From Methanospirillaceae archaeon (GTDB taxonomy: Archaea; Halobacteriota; Methanomicrobia; Methanomicrobiales; Methanospirillaceae), in assembly GCA_016926505.1 (NCBI GenBank), contig JAFGOM010000048.1, forward strand, positions 19,803-83,802: 64,000 nucleotides of DNA, read 5' to 3'. Positions 27,451 through 35,777 of the stretch are shown here, one piece after another. How positions within the stretch are numbered: position 1 is the first letter of the stretch; each line of letters opens with the position of its first letter. The notes under the pieces are model-generated. The model was given only the letters and a program-made list of their open reading frames with translations. It was not told where the DNA came from and did no database searches. Both the position numbers and the translations under genes were made by a program.

Positions 27451-29298
27451 GTGTGCATTGTTGTGAAGAGAAGAATCGTGATATCAGGATTTGTAATCAT
27501 TTTTCTGACTGGTATCCTTGGATCAGGAAGTGTCATAACAGATCAACAAAATTCGACACTTCCCATTCAGGGAACCGTGATTCAGCTGACCGATGGAAAC
27601 CATCTCCGGTCAAATCCCGTGATTGGTGATCGCTATATTGTCTGGGAAGATTACTGCAATGATATCAGGGGTCGTGACTGGGAACGAAATACTGATCTGT
27701 ACGGGTACGACTGGATCTGGAATAAAGCCATCACACCGATAAAGAGACCATCACGCCAGACAGAACCTGTCATCTCCGGTTCAAGCGTTGTGTGGCAGGA
27801 TAACAGCCGTACCAACTGGGATATCCGGATGTCTGATATAAAGACCGGGTATGATCTTGATATCTGCCGGTTATACGGAGACCAGATGAATCCTGACACT
27901 TCAGAATGGACTGTCGTATGGCAGGATAAGAGAGATTACACCACAGATATTTACGGGTACGACCTGGTGAGACTAAAAGAATTCCCCGTATGTATCGATA
28001 TCGGGGAGCAGACAGAACCTCAGATCTCCGGAACCCGTGTTATCTGGTCAGATGACCGGAACGGTAACCCGGATATCTACGGATATGATATCGAAACAAT
28101 GATTGAGTTTCCGGTATGCCGTGACCTGACAGCCCAGCTGCATCCGGATATTTCTGGCGATATCGTGGTATGGGAAGATTACCGGTCTGGAAAAAGTCAG
28201 ATTTACTCCCACGACCTAACAACCGGGGAAGAGAAGGCGGTATCACCATCCGGTGGCGGACAGTATAACCCGAAAATTCACGGAAACCGGATCGTTTTTG
28301 AGGATGACCGGGACGGTGATAAGGACATCTATCTCTTTGACCTAAAAGAGAACAGGCTGTACCAGGTAACCTGCAGTTCTGCAGAGGAAGTTACCCCAGA
28401 TATCTTCGGGGACCGGATCGTCTGGGTCGGGGAGCATAAAACAGCGATACCGTCATCTGACGTCTTTTTGCTTGTTCTCGATTTTATGTACCAAAAAGCG
28501 GATATCTACCAGGAGGAGATGATCCGTAGCACAGGTTGCTGTTCTGATACGACTCTGTCAGCCGCTTTTGTATCTGATACAAGAAAAGGTCCGGTACCTG
28601 CCAACATCAGTTTCACTGATATCTCCTGCGGACAACCCGACCAGTGGATCTGGCGGTTCGGGGATGGCGGGTTCTCCATCGATCAAAATCCCACCTACGT
28701 CTATCAGAATCCGGGATCCTACACCGTCTCATTTACGGCTGTTACCGGGAATACCAGCGATACCGTAGTCATTCCAGACTACATCATCGTAACTGAAAAG
28801 GCAGCGATCCCAGCTTGTGGAAACATCACAATACACAAAGGATGGAACCTCATATCACCACCCCGGTCACCTGCAGAAGGATTTGACACGATGCAGGTCT
28901 TTTCCGGTGTCGGTTCAGACGGTCATTCCCTCTTTGGATATGATGCAGGCAATGCAACATGGACCCGCCTGACACCTGCTGATCGTTTATCTCCGTATCA
29001 CGCATTCTTCATCTTTTCAGGAGAAAAAACCGATGTCGGGATATGCTATAGGGAAACGGAAACGGATGAGACCCGGGAATTTTTCCCGGGCTGGAATCTT
29101 GTTGGGTTCTCTCAAAAGATCGATTCTGATGCTGAGGATTCCCTATCCGCAGGAGTAAAGCTGCCACCAGGCTGGCTCTACTGTATCGGATTTAACGCAA
29201 CCGAACAGAGATATAATGAGATATCTACCCCAGATACAGGAATCCTTCCCAAACCTGACCCGGCATCGGGGTACTGGATCTGGATCGATGCTGTCTGA
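27451..29298 (+). CDS. Exported TolB-like propeller, PKD and 'GWNLIS' domain surface protein
   Basis: A 615-residue protein. A signal peptide (about 1-30) is followed by at least six propeller repeats of the form Q-x-x-P-x-ISG-x-x-VVW-x-D-x-R-x-x-x-x-DIYGYDL (about 50-340). A PKD domain follows (WIWRFGDGG, NPTYVYQNPGSYTVSF, about 375-450). The C-terminal module of about 160 residues contains two GWNLIS/GWNLVGF-type strands. The same module ends the protease at 44773-48381. The start is GTG 27451 or GTG 27463; the latter has a GGGGTG site at better spacing. An envelope role is inferred. Confidence 0.8.
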   Translation: MCIVVKRRIVISGFVIIFLTGILGSGSVITDQQNSTLPIQGTVIQLTDGNHLRSNPVIGDRYIVWEDYCNDIRGRDWERNTDLYGYDWIWNKAITPIKRPSRQTEPVISGSSVVWQDNSRTNWDIRMSDIKTGYDLDICRLYGDQMNPDTSEWTVVWQDKRDYTTDIYGYDLVRLKEFPVCIDIGEQTEPQISGTRVIWSDDRNGNPDIYGYDIETMIEFPVCRDLTAQLHPDISGDIVVWEDYRSGKSQIYSHDLTTGEEKAVSPSGGGQYNPKIHGNRIVFEDDRDGDKDIYLFDLKENRLYQVTCSSAEEVTPDIFGDRIVWVGEHKTAIPSSDVFLLVLDFMYQKADIYQEEMIRSTGCCSDTTLSAAFVSDTRKGPVPANISFTDISCGQPDQWIWRFGDGGFSIDQNPTYVYQNPGSYTVSFTAVTGNTSDTVVIPDYIIVTEKAAIPACGNITIHKGWNLISPPRSPAEGFDTMQVFSGVGSDGHSLFGYDAGNATWTRLTPADRLSPYHAFFIFSGEKTDVGICYRETETDETREFFPGWNLVGFSQKIDSDAEDSLSAGVKLPPGWLYCIGFNATEQRYNEISTPDTGILPKPDPASGYWIWIDAV

Positions 29299-29400
29299 CC
29301 CAGATGTCGGCCAATACACCCGGTGCCGATTTAAATTCCCGGTTCCGGTCACGGGTATAATGGGGTTTTTCTTTTAGAACAACTGACAGGTATAGGAGAG

Positions 29401-31581
29401 ATGAAAGCAGATAACTGCTCTATATGGGATCTGTATAACGGGGCAAAACAGTATGTCGTGCCATTATTTCAGCGCTCTTATGTCTGGTCATCAGAACAGT
29501 GGGAGACACTCTGGGGCGATATCATGGATCAGTACCATCTCTCTGCCGGGAAAAACCGCAACGAGATCCCTTCCCGGTTCTTAGGTCCTGTCGTTGTTGT
29601 CAGGGAACGGGAGAAGAACCTTGACAAGTTCACCATCATCGACGGACAGCAGCGTATCATCACCATCAGTATTATCCTTGCTGTTATCAGGGCTTTTGCA
29701 AAGGAAAAGCATCACGAGGAATTATATGAACAGGTAAACGACTTCCTCAAGAACAGGCCAAAGAGCGGTGAGGGCAGGTACATCGTCATTCCGACCCAGG
29801 CGGACAAGGAAACATTATACAATATCTTTGACGAGTGTTACGTCTTCTCACAGGACTCACTCATATTAGAGTGTTTTGACTTTTTCTGGCAGAAGATAGA
29901 CAGCATACCGGATCTCTGTCTGGTTACACTGCAGGAGATCCTGACCGAGAACTTCTGTGTTGTCTATATCGAACTGACCCAGGATGAGAACCCGAACCAG
30001 GTCTTTGAGTCGCTCAATTACCGCGGGGTACCTCTTGAGGAGTCAGATCTCATCAGGAACTTCTTCTTTATCAGGCTTGATTCAAAAGAGATAGCAATAG
30101 CCCAGTACGAGCAGTTCTGGAAACCCATGGAGGAGCGTCTCGTTTATAGTGAGGAGAGTATCTCTGATTTTTTACGCATCTACTGTATGAAAAACGGCAG
30201 TGTCGTCAGGAAAGGCCAGATATTTGAAGAGATAAAGAGACGGTACGAGCAGGCCACTCCTGATGAGATCCTGGCACTTCTTCGTGATCTGGAGCGTTTC
30301 TCCTCGTATTACACGATGCTTGTGGCGCCACAGCAGATGTCAGTCACCGATAGTGAGTCGCTTACGATCCAGAAGATACTGGTTCGGTTACGGCTTCTCG
30401 GGCAGCATGAGATCTACCCATTTCTCCTCGACTGTTTCGCATGGTCTGACACCACACGTGCCGGTTCATCTCTCCTCTCCCGCGGTGAACTGAAAGTTCT
30501 CCTTGAGATTACCGAGGGATATCTCATCAGAAGAGCGGTCTGCAGAAGAAAAAGTCATGACTACGAGAAGATATTCGCAAACCTCTGCTCATTTTATGTT
30601 GAGGGAAATGCCCCGGTGCGACCTTTCGATCTCGTCACGTATCTGCAATCGCTATCAGGCCCGGGGAGTTATCCAAAGAACGGGGAGTTTGAGGATAACC
30701 TGAGAAACGGCTGGTTGTACCACGAGAAATCAACCAATGCGTTTCTTTGGGCAATATTACTCGCACTCGAGGACTTCTTTGCCAGTGAGAGAAATGAAAA
30801 AGGAAAGACAGATCCCGGGATAAAAAGCGATACTCACACGATCAGTTGGTATATCCACGAGATACATCGTTTACGAATCGAGCATATCATGCCCGTATCC
30901 CTCTCTCCCTGGTGGCGTGAACACCTGGGATCAGAGTGGCAGGAGGTCCATCACGATTATCTTCACCGGCTCGGAAACCTCACCCTGACCCATGCTGACA
31001 ACCCTGCCATCGCTGATGCTTCCTTTGATGAGAAGCGGGAATGGTACATTCACGATGGACTTTTCATGAACCAGTTCACAAAGTCACTCCGAATCTGGAA
31101 AAAATTCCAGATCGATCAGCGATCCCAGATATTCTCTGCGTTCTGCATGAAGATATGGCCTGATATTACCACACATAAAGAGATACAATCCGGCACCGGA
31201 ACCGGGGATATTCCTGATAAGATAGATCCCCTGATTGCAGACAATTCCTCAGACGGGCATTGTTTCCGGACCGGTGAGATACCAAAAGGATACAAACCAA
31301 CCTGCATTATTATCAGGGGAACCCGGGTTCCGGTAAGGTACTGGTACCAAGTTCTGGAAGTCACCATAAATGCCGCTTATGAGAACGAACCGGTTAAGTT
31401 CCACCGTATCGTCAGGAAATACCAGCATTACTTCAGTACCGATACCAAGGCCTATCGTTCTCAGGTAGGAGTGTACTCGTACCATTCACGGTTCGGCAGG
31501 TATCAGGTACGCGATATGTGCCTTGATATCATACGGACCATCGGATGGAACGAGAACGAATGGTGCCTGCTCTGTTCATGA
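29401..31581 (+). CDS. DUF262-DUF1524 (GmrSD-like) restriction/defence protein
   Basis: A 726-residue protein. The N-terminal DUF262 (GmrS-type, ParB-like NTPase) has VPLFQRSYVW (20-29) and DGQQR (81-85). A DUF1524 HNH-type nuclease core lies near 490-545 (IEHIMPVSL, then HRLGNLTLT). About 120 further residues (after 600) include GTRVPVRYWYQVL and QVRDMCLDII and are not part of the minimal family. GmrSD proteins are type IV enzymes that cut DNA with modified bases, as in some phages. This is a one-gene version with no methylase beside it. A good AGGAGAG site precedes the ATG. Confidence 0.87.
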   Translation: MKADNCSIWDLYNGAKQYVVPLFQRSYVWSSEQWETLWGDIMDQYHLSAGKNRNEIPSRFLGPVVVVREREKNLDKFTIIDGQQRIITISIILAVIRAFAKEKHHEELYEQVNDFLKNRPKSGEGRYIVIPTQADKETLYNIFDECYVFSQDSLILECFDFFWQKIDSIPDLCLVTLQEILTENFCVVYIELTQDENPNQVFESLNYRGVPLEESDLIRNFFFIRLDSKEIAIAQYEQFWKPMEERLVYSEESISDFLRIYCMKNGSVVRKGQIFEEIKRRYEQATPDEILALLRDLERFSSYYTMLVAPQQMSVTDSESLTIQKILVRLRLLGQHEIYPFLLDCFAWSDTTRAGSSLLSRGELKVLLEITEGYLIRRAVCRRKSHDYEKIFANLCSFYVEGNAPVRPFDLVTYLQSLSGPGSYPKNGEFEDNLRNGWLYHEKSTNAFLWAILLALEDFFASERNEKGKTDPGIKSDTHTISWYIHEIHRLRIEHIMPVSLSPWWREHLGSEWQEVHHDYLHRLGNLTLTHADNPAIADASFDEKREWYIHDGLFMNQFTKSLRIWKKFQIDQRSQIFSAFCMKIWPDITTHKEIQSGTGTGDIPDKIDPLIADNSSDGHCFRTGEIPKGYKPTCIIIRGTRVPVRYWYQVLEVTINAAYENEPVKFHRIVRKYQHYFSTDTKAYRSQVGVYSYHSRFGRYQVRDMCLDIIRTIGWNENEWCLLCS

Positions 31582-31671
31582 TACAAAAAAACTGCCACCC
31601 GGGGATTGCATACATGAAACGAAAGATGAATTGCAGATACCGGTATCAAGCGGTACAGGAGTATACGAGTT

Positions 31672-32622
31672 ATGTCATTTTACCCTGAAAATTACGATGC
31701 CAGCGAACCGATACAAACAATTCCAAAACCATATACCATTAGTTACCCTGCCATCGTTGCTGTTGCAGACCAGGACGGCAGGACGGTAGAGTGCATCGAG
31801 TTCTTTGACTGCATCGGAGGTGCCATGTGGGCACATACCCATTACCAGAAGAGCCCGCTTGTCACCTCGGCACGGATCGTTGGCAGTACAAACCGGTTCA
31901 TCCTCAATGTGGGAGATGCGGATCTCAACCTCGAGGGATCACGGTTTCCTGCAGGGATCACCGGAGCAGGTGTTTCTGATGAGACGATAACCATCAGGTA
32001 CCAGGGCCTTGGGGGCGGGGGGGTCGGAGCTTCTGTCTGTCGTGCATCGGCACAGGGAGTACTCTCTGCAGAATATGACGAATCAGGAGGGGGAAGGACT
32101 GCCGGATCCTGTCTTACCCTTCCGCGACGTGAGCGGGTGCTCATCGGTGTTGATGACACTGACACGCAGGAAGAGGGTGCAACCTGGACACTTGTCCATA
32201 ATATCGCAACAGCAGTTGCAGATGCAGGTTCGGTCTACCTCTCCCACACCATTGTCCAGCTCTTTCCGGTTGCGTTCCGGACAAAGAACTGTGTTGCGGT
32301 TGTCGCAGAGTTTGCATCAGCAGATCCTCAAAAACTCATTGCATCATTCTCCCGACTCCTTCTGAGATACACCCTCTCCCAAAATACCGGTATGGCATCG
32401 TATGTCGGATTTTGTCCTGATGAACTCTTTTCTTTCGGATGGAACGTAAAGAGAGGAGAGGTAGATCCAAACGAAGTCTTTTCCCTCTCAGTTCCAGGCC
32501 TGCGTATCCATGCAGATGGCAGAGGTATCACAGGAGCGGTTGCAGCAATCCCCTTTTACACAAAGTACAACGATGCACTCACCCTTTGTGATGGGACTCA
32601 GGCCGACCACAATCCTTGCTGA
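31672..32622 (+). CDS. Methanogenesis marker protein 11
   Basis: A 316-residue protein matching the methanogen-specific marker 11 family. Key segments are the ECIEFFDCIGGAMWAHTHY region (about 41-60), a Gly-rich loop (GLGGGGVGASVCR) and IGVDDTDTQEEGATWTL (about 158-174). The last resembles the DDTD motif of the TiaS-type tRNA-Ile2 agmatidine synthetase fold. The family is restricted to methanogens and relatives, and its biochemical role is not established. It ends convergent with the signalling cassette, with only about 100 nt between. Confidence 0.88.
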   Translation: MSFYPENYDASEPIQTIPKPYTISYPAIVAVADQDGRTVECIEFFDCIGGAMWAHTHYQKSPLVTSARIVGSTNRFILNVGDADLNLEGSRFPAGITGAGVSDETITIRYQGLGGGGVGASVCRASAQGVLSAEYDESGGGRTAGSCLTLPRRERVLIGVDDTDTQEEGATWTLVHNIATAVADAGSVYLSHTIVQLFPVAFRTKNCVAVVAEFASADPQKLIASFSRLLLRYTLSQNTGMASYVGFCPDELFSFGWNVKRGEVDPNEVFSLSVPGLRIHADGRGITGAVAAIPFYTKYNDALTLCDGTQADHNPC

Positions 32623-32723
32623 TACATTCTTACCAGTACAGATAACCCGATAAAAGAGAATAAAACCACTAAAGTCAGGGTGAAATTCATCTCCCTGCCT
32701 GATGCGGGTGGTTTTTGGGATGT

Positions 32724-33332
32724 TTACCCGACGAAACCCATCTTCTCACTGATGGATGCAGCAAGGAGATCTATAGAATCGTCGGCAAGGAAGAGGATAA
32801 CCTCACCATCGATATCCTTTGCCTTTACACTGAATTGTGCATCAGCAACGATGATGGATTCTGACTCACCATAGACCGAATCAGGGAGGAGATGGTCAAG
32901 AGAGTCTTCATGATATTCAGGAGTATAAAAATGCAGCGTTGTGCCGAGATTATTTGAGATAGAACCCATCACCGCGTTAATGATAATATTTCCCACTTCC
33001 ATGAGGGTTAATTTCCAGAGCTCTTCTGTCTCTTCCGATCTGCCTGTCTCTCCGGTCAGGAGTAAGAAGAGACTTGCGGCACTGGCCTGGGTAAACATAA
33101 GAGCTGCTGTTCCCTCAAACGACCCGCTGTATCTCATATTCACAAGACAGTAAGGGATATTGGTATGAGGTATAAAATAACGAATCTCGTCTTTTTTAAG
33201 AAGAGAGACATGAGGTACTGAGATGGTAACATGGAATCCGGTCAGGGTGTTGAGACTTCCTGCGGATCTGCCGATACCCATCGTCACGAGTTCGCGAATA
33301 CCATCGATAACCGGTTCTGATACCTCTTTCAT
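32724..33332 (-). CDS. CheC-like phosphatase-family protein (second of two)
   Basis: 202 residues from ATG 33332, which overlaps the response regulator stop by ATGA. CheC proteins dephosphorylate CheY through two E-x-x-N motifs. Here the second is intact (LMEVGNIIINA near 118-130). The first site reads ELVTMGIGRSAGSLN and lacks the Glu/Asn pair, so at most one active site remains. The frame is open a further 31 codons upstream, inside the response regulator gene, which is unlikely to be translated. Its natural substrate would be the regulator encoded just upstream. Confidence 0.8.
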   Translation of the reverse strand: MKEVSEPVIDGIRELVTMGIGRSAGSLNTLTGFHVTISVPHVSLLKKDEIRYFIPHTNIPYCLVNMRYSGSFEGTAALMFTQASAASLFLLLTGETGRSEETEELWKLTLMEVGNIIINAVMGSISNNLGTTLHFYTPEYHEDSLDHLLPDSVYGESESIIVADAQFSVKAKDIDGEVILFLADDSIDLLAASISEKMGFVG

Positions 33333-33694
33333 TCCGTACCCGAAAGGATTGAACGGATCACCGGAAGCAGCTCTTCTGCCTTGACCGGTTTGTTTAAAAA
33401 TGCTTGTGCTCCGAGTGCCAGACACTCATCACGGGTCGTATCCTGGATATCAGACGTAAACATAACAACCGGTATCGTGTTATGTATCTTCTGCAGGTCA
33501 TGCAGCACACTGACCCCGTCTTTTTCAGGCATCAGAATATCGAGCAGGATAAGGTCAGGTTTTTCTGCCTGTACCTTTAGAAGTCCGTCAGCTCCGTTTA
33601 CTGCCTCGATAATCTCATATCCCTCTGCCACGAGCGGTGCACTGAGGATACGACGCTGGAATAACGAGTCATCCACTATTAAGATCCGGGTCAT
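33329..33694 (-). CDS. Single-domain CheY-like response regulator
   Basis: A 121-residue receiver domain with the acidic pocket D8-D9 (IVDDS), phospho-acceptor D52 (LLDILMP), the switch Thr in MFTSD and Lys in NKPVK near 102. There is no output domain, so it acts by protein contact. It lies 97 nt after the histidine kinase and shares an ATGA overlap with the CheC-like gene that follows, which suggests a kinase-regulator-phosphatase circuit. Confidence 0.92.
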   Translation of the reverse strand: MTRILIVDDSLFQRRILSAPLVAEGYEIIEAVNGADGLLKVQAEKPDLILLDILMPEKDGVSVLHDLQKIHNTIPVVMFTSDIQDTTRDECLALGAQAFLNKPVKAEELLPVIRSILSGTE

Positions 33695-33791
33695 GCTTTC
33701 TCATATTTTATTACCGTATGTAAGGAAATAGATTCCCAATCCGGTTTTTTTTCCGGGGCAGAGAGCATGCGTGACTCAGATCAGTTCTGTA

Positions 33792-34925
33792 TCAGGATAC
33801 CCCTTCGTCTCCATCCTGATACCGGTAATACCCGAATGGAACAAGAATGTCAAACCGTGCCCCGGCTCCTTCCTCACCGGTCTCACGGATCTGCATCCCG
33901 GTTATTCCAAGAATCTCCTTTACCAGAAAGAGACCCAGGCCGGTATTTGCCCCAAATCCCCTCTCAAAGATCCTCTCCTTCAGGTGTAGGGGAATTCCTC
34001 TCCCGTTATCCTCGATGCGAATCAGGATCCCGTCGTTATAATCCCTGCATGTTACCATAATAACCGAGGTATGCTCCCCGTGCCTGACCGCGTTTTCCAG
34101 CAGATTATAGACAGCCTTGCTGATCAGCGCATCTGCAAGAACCTCAAGGGTTCCGGTCTCGACAATAACAGTTACATCAGTAAAAAGAGGATTGGTGCTA
34201 CAGGATGTAACCAGAGAGGATACCAGGTTCCAGGAGGGAAGAGCGTTTCCCATCTCCTGATAATCACGGGCAAACGCTATCTGACCCCGCATCACGTCTG
34301 CTGACTGCTTCATCTTCTCCAGATAGACCGATACCGTCTCGCCGGGTTGTTCCTTCTGCGCTAGTGCCAGGTACCCTACAAAGGCTGAAAGGATATTATT
34401 CATATCATGCCGGGTTATCGCGGCCAGGGTGTTTAATTTCCCTATCGCGACAGCAAGTGCCTTTTCTGTCTTCTTCTTCTCCTCGAGTTCGTACTTTATC
34501 TCGTCCTTGATAAGACGGTACCTGATGACCTGTTCCGTGACTGCGGTTACATCCTCGACTGCAATCATCGCCTGCAACTCCCCGGAGTCCAGTTCGAGCG
34601 GAGTTATCGAGATTCGCTGGACCCTCCCTTCATTCTGGCTCTCATGCATCAGGGGGAATAACCGGGGATGGAACCGGGACGAGAAGATTACCGGCCCGCC
34701 ACCAGAGAAGATTACCTGTACCCGGTCTTTTATGAGAGGATCGGCAAAGAGAGGTACTACCTCAAAGACAGACTTCCAAAGGGCATCGGTGTTCCGTATC
34801 CCGGTCCAGTTCTCAAGGGTCCTGTTCCATATGGCGATCCGATAATCGTCTCTGATGGTGCAGATGCCGACCGGAAGGGAATCAAGATACTGCGTGACCC
34901 GCATTCTGGTTTCCGGTTCCATCAC
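33792..34925 (-). CDS. PAS-domain histidine kinase, soluble
   Basis: A 377-residue kinase with no membrane segment. A PAS domain (about 8-135, SLPVGICTIRDDYRIAIWNR) is followed by a helical linker and the H-box TRHDMNNILSAFVGYL (His near 172). The ATPase boxes are N (NLLENAVRHG), G1 (DNGRGIP) and the G2-like GANTGLGLFLVKEIL. It presumably phosphorylates the receiver encoded next. Its ATG overlaps the stop of the preceding CheC-like gene by ATGA (34922-34925), so the two are translationally coupled. Confidence 0.9.
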   Translation of the reverse strand: MMEPETRMRVTQYLDSLPVGICTIRDDYRIAIWNRTLENWTGIRNTDALWKSVFEVVPLFADPLIKDRVQVIFSGGGPVIFSSRFHPRLFPLMHESQNEGRVQRISITPLELDSGELQAMIAVEDVTAVTEQVIRYRLIKDEIKYELEEKKKTEKALAVAIGKLNTLAAITRHDMNNILSAFVGYLALAQKEQPGETVSVYLEKMKQSADVMRGQIAFARDYQEMGNALPSWNLVSSLVTSCSTNPLFTDVTVIVETGTLEVLADALISKAVYNLLENAVRHGEHTSVIMVTCRDYNDGILIRIEDNGRGIPLHLKERIFERGFGANTGLGLFLVKEILGITGMQIRETGEEGAGARFDILVPFGYYRYQDGDEGVS

Positions 34926-35536
34926 AAACCCTTCTCCATCGCTGTTCTGATGCAGATCCCGAGATGGGCATATGACTCACGGGTCAGGTGAATGAACAAG
35001 TCACCTTCTATCTCTTTTTTCTGCAACAAAAACCAGGTTCTGGCAATGATCCCGACGTCTGATTCAGGGAGGGTAAAGGGATGAACTGAATCATACGGAC
35101 CGGTCTGGTAACCGGGAAACTGAAACGAGAGCCGTGAAGTAAGAACAATACTGAGTGCACTCATCACAGAACCGGTGATGATATTTCCTACTTCAAGAAG
35201 GGTCTCAATCCGAAGAGCATCCATCTCATCAGGTGATCCTTCCTCGCCGGTAAGTATCATGACCAGATTCAGGGCGCTCGTATGAGGTATTATCAGGTAG
35301 AAAGAACCGGACAGAGCACCGGTAAATCTCAGGATAACCTGGGATATCTCCCCACGGGTCATACCCGAAAATACAGAACGGGCATAGAGCAGAGATGCTT
35401 CGTCAGATATGAATACATCAGGTACGGTAAGGGTTACATGTGCCCGGGTTAACCGGTTCAGCATTCCGGCCGAGTGACCAACACCTATCGTTATCAACTC
35501 ACGCAGGCCATCGAGGACTTCCAGTGAGACATTCAT
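34922..35536 (-). CDS. CheC-like phosphatase-family protein (first of two)
   Basis: A 204-residue CheC-fold protein, paralogous to the product of 32724-33332. The second E-x-x-N site is present (LLEVGNIITGSVMSALS near 114-130). The first site reads GLRELITIGVGHSAGMLN, without the canonical Glu/Asn pair. It leads the four-gene cassette and ends in an ATGA overlap with the kinase. No CheA, CheW or receptor gene is nearby, so these proteins may serve a non-chemotactic two-component circuit. Confidence 0.8.
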   Translation of the reverse strand: MNVSLEVLDGLRELITIGVGHSAGMLNRLTRAHVTLTVPDVFISDEASLLYARSVFSGMTRGEISQVILRFTGALSGSFYLIIPHTSALNLVMILTGEEGSPDEMDALRIETLLEVGNIITGSVMSALSIVLTSRLSFQFPGYQTGPYDSVHPFTLPESDVGIIARTWFLLQKKEIEGDLFIHLTRESYAHLGICIRTAMEKGL

Positions 35537-35603
35537 GCATTCATCTGTATCGGCATTCCGGCATTATCGTTTATGATTCACCACATATAAGGCATAATGC
35601 AGG

Positions 35604-35610
35604 TTTATAT
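35604..35610 (+). promoter_or_regulatory. Probable TATA box of the coenzyme B operon
   Basis: TTTATAT lies about 170 nt before the radical SAM start. Initiation about 25 nt downstream (near 35635) would give a leader of about 140 nt that contains the whole structured element at 35667-35760. Pattern match only. Confidence 0.4.
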
Positions 35611-35666
35611 GAAAAACCGGTATGCCGGGGATCATGACAACGGTGCCGTTCCCTCGTTTCTTCTTA

Positions 35667-35777
35667 CCAAACCTATTTACCCGATGATGCCGAAAATTCT
35701 GGTAACGAGATTTTCGGCAACAAATTCAGAGAAATTATTCGGGAATTACCAGAGGTTTGGAAGGAATACGAGAATTA
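35667..35777 (+). ncRNA. Candidate structured leader RNA with pseudoknot (riboswitch-like)
   Basis: Three sets of exact complementarity occur within 94 nt. A hairpin has 10-bp arms, TGCCGAAAAT (35688-35697) and ATTTTCGGCA (35710-35719), and a 12-nt loop. The first 8 loop bases TCTGGTAA (35698-35705) are the exact complement of TTACCAGA (35746-35753), forming a pseudoknot contiguous with the hairpin. CCAAACC (35667-35673) pairs with GGTTTGG (35754-35760), which adjoins the pseudoknot strand and overlaps the GGAAGG ribosome binding site (35759-35764) of ATG 35777. Such an arrangement could gate translation. I do not recognise the class; ligand and function are unknown. Confidence 0.6.

Noticed and set aside
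35597..35776. 60-codon extension of the radical SAM protein
   Set aside because: It lies in the structured leader; ATG 35777 has a proper ribosome binding site and spacing.
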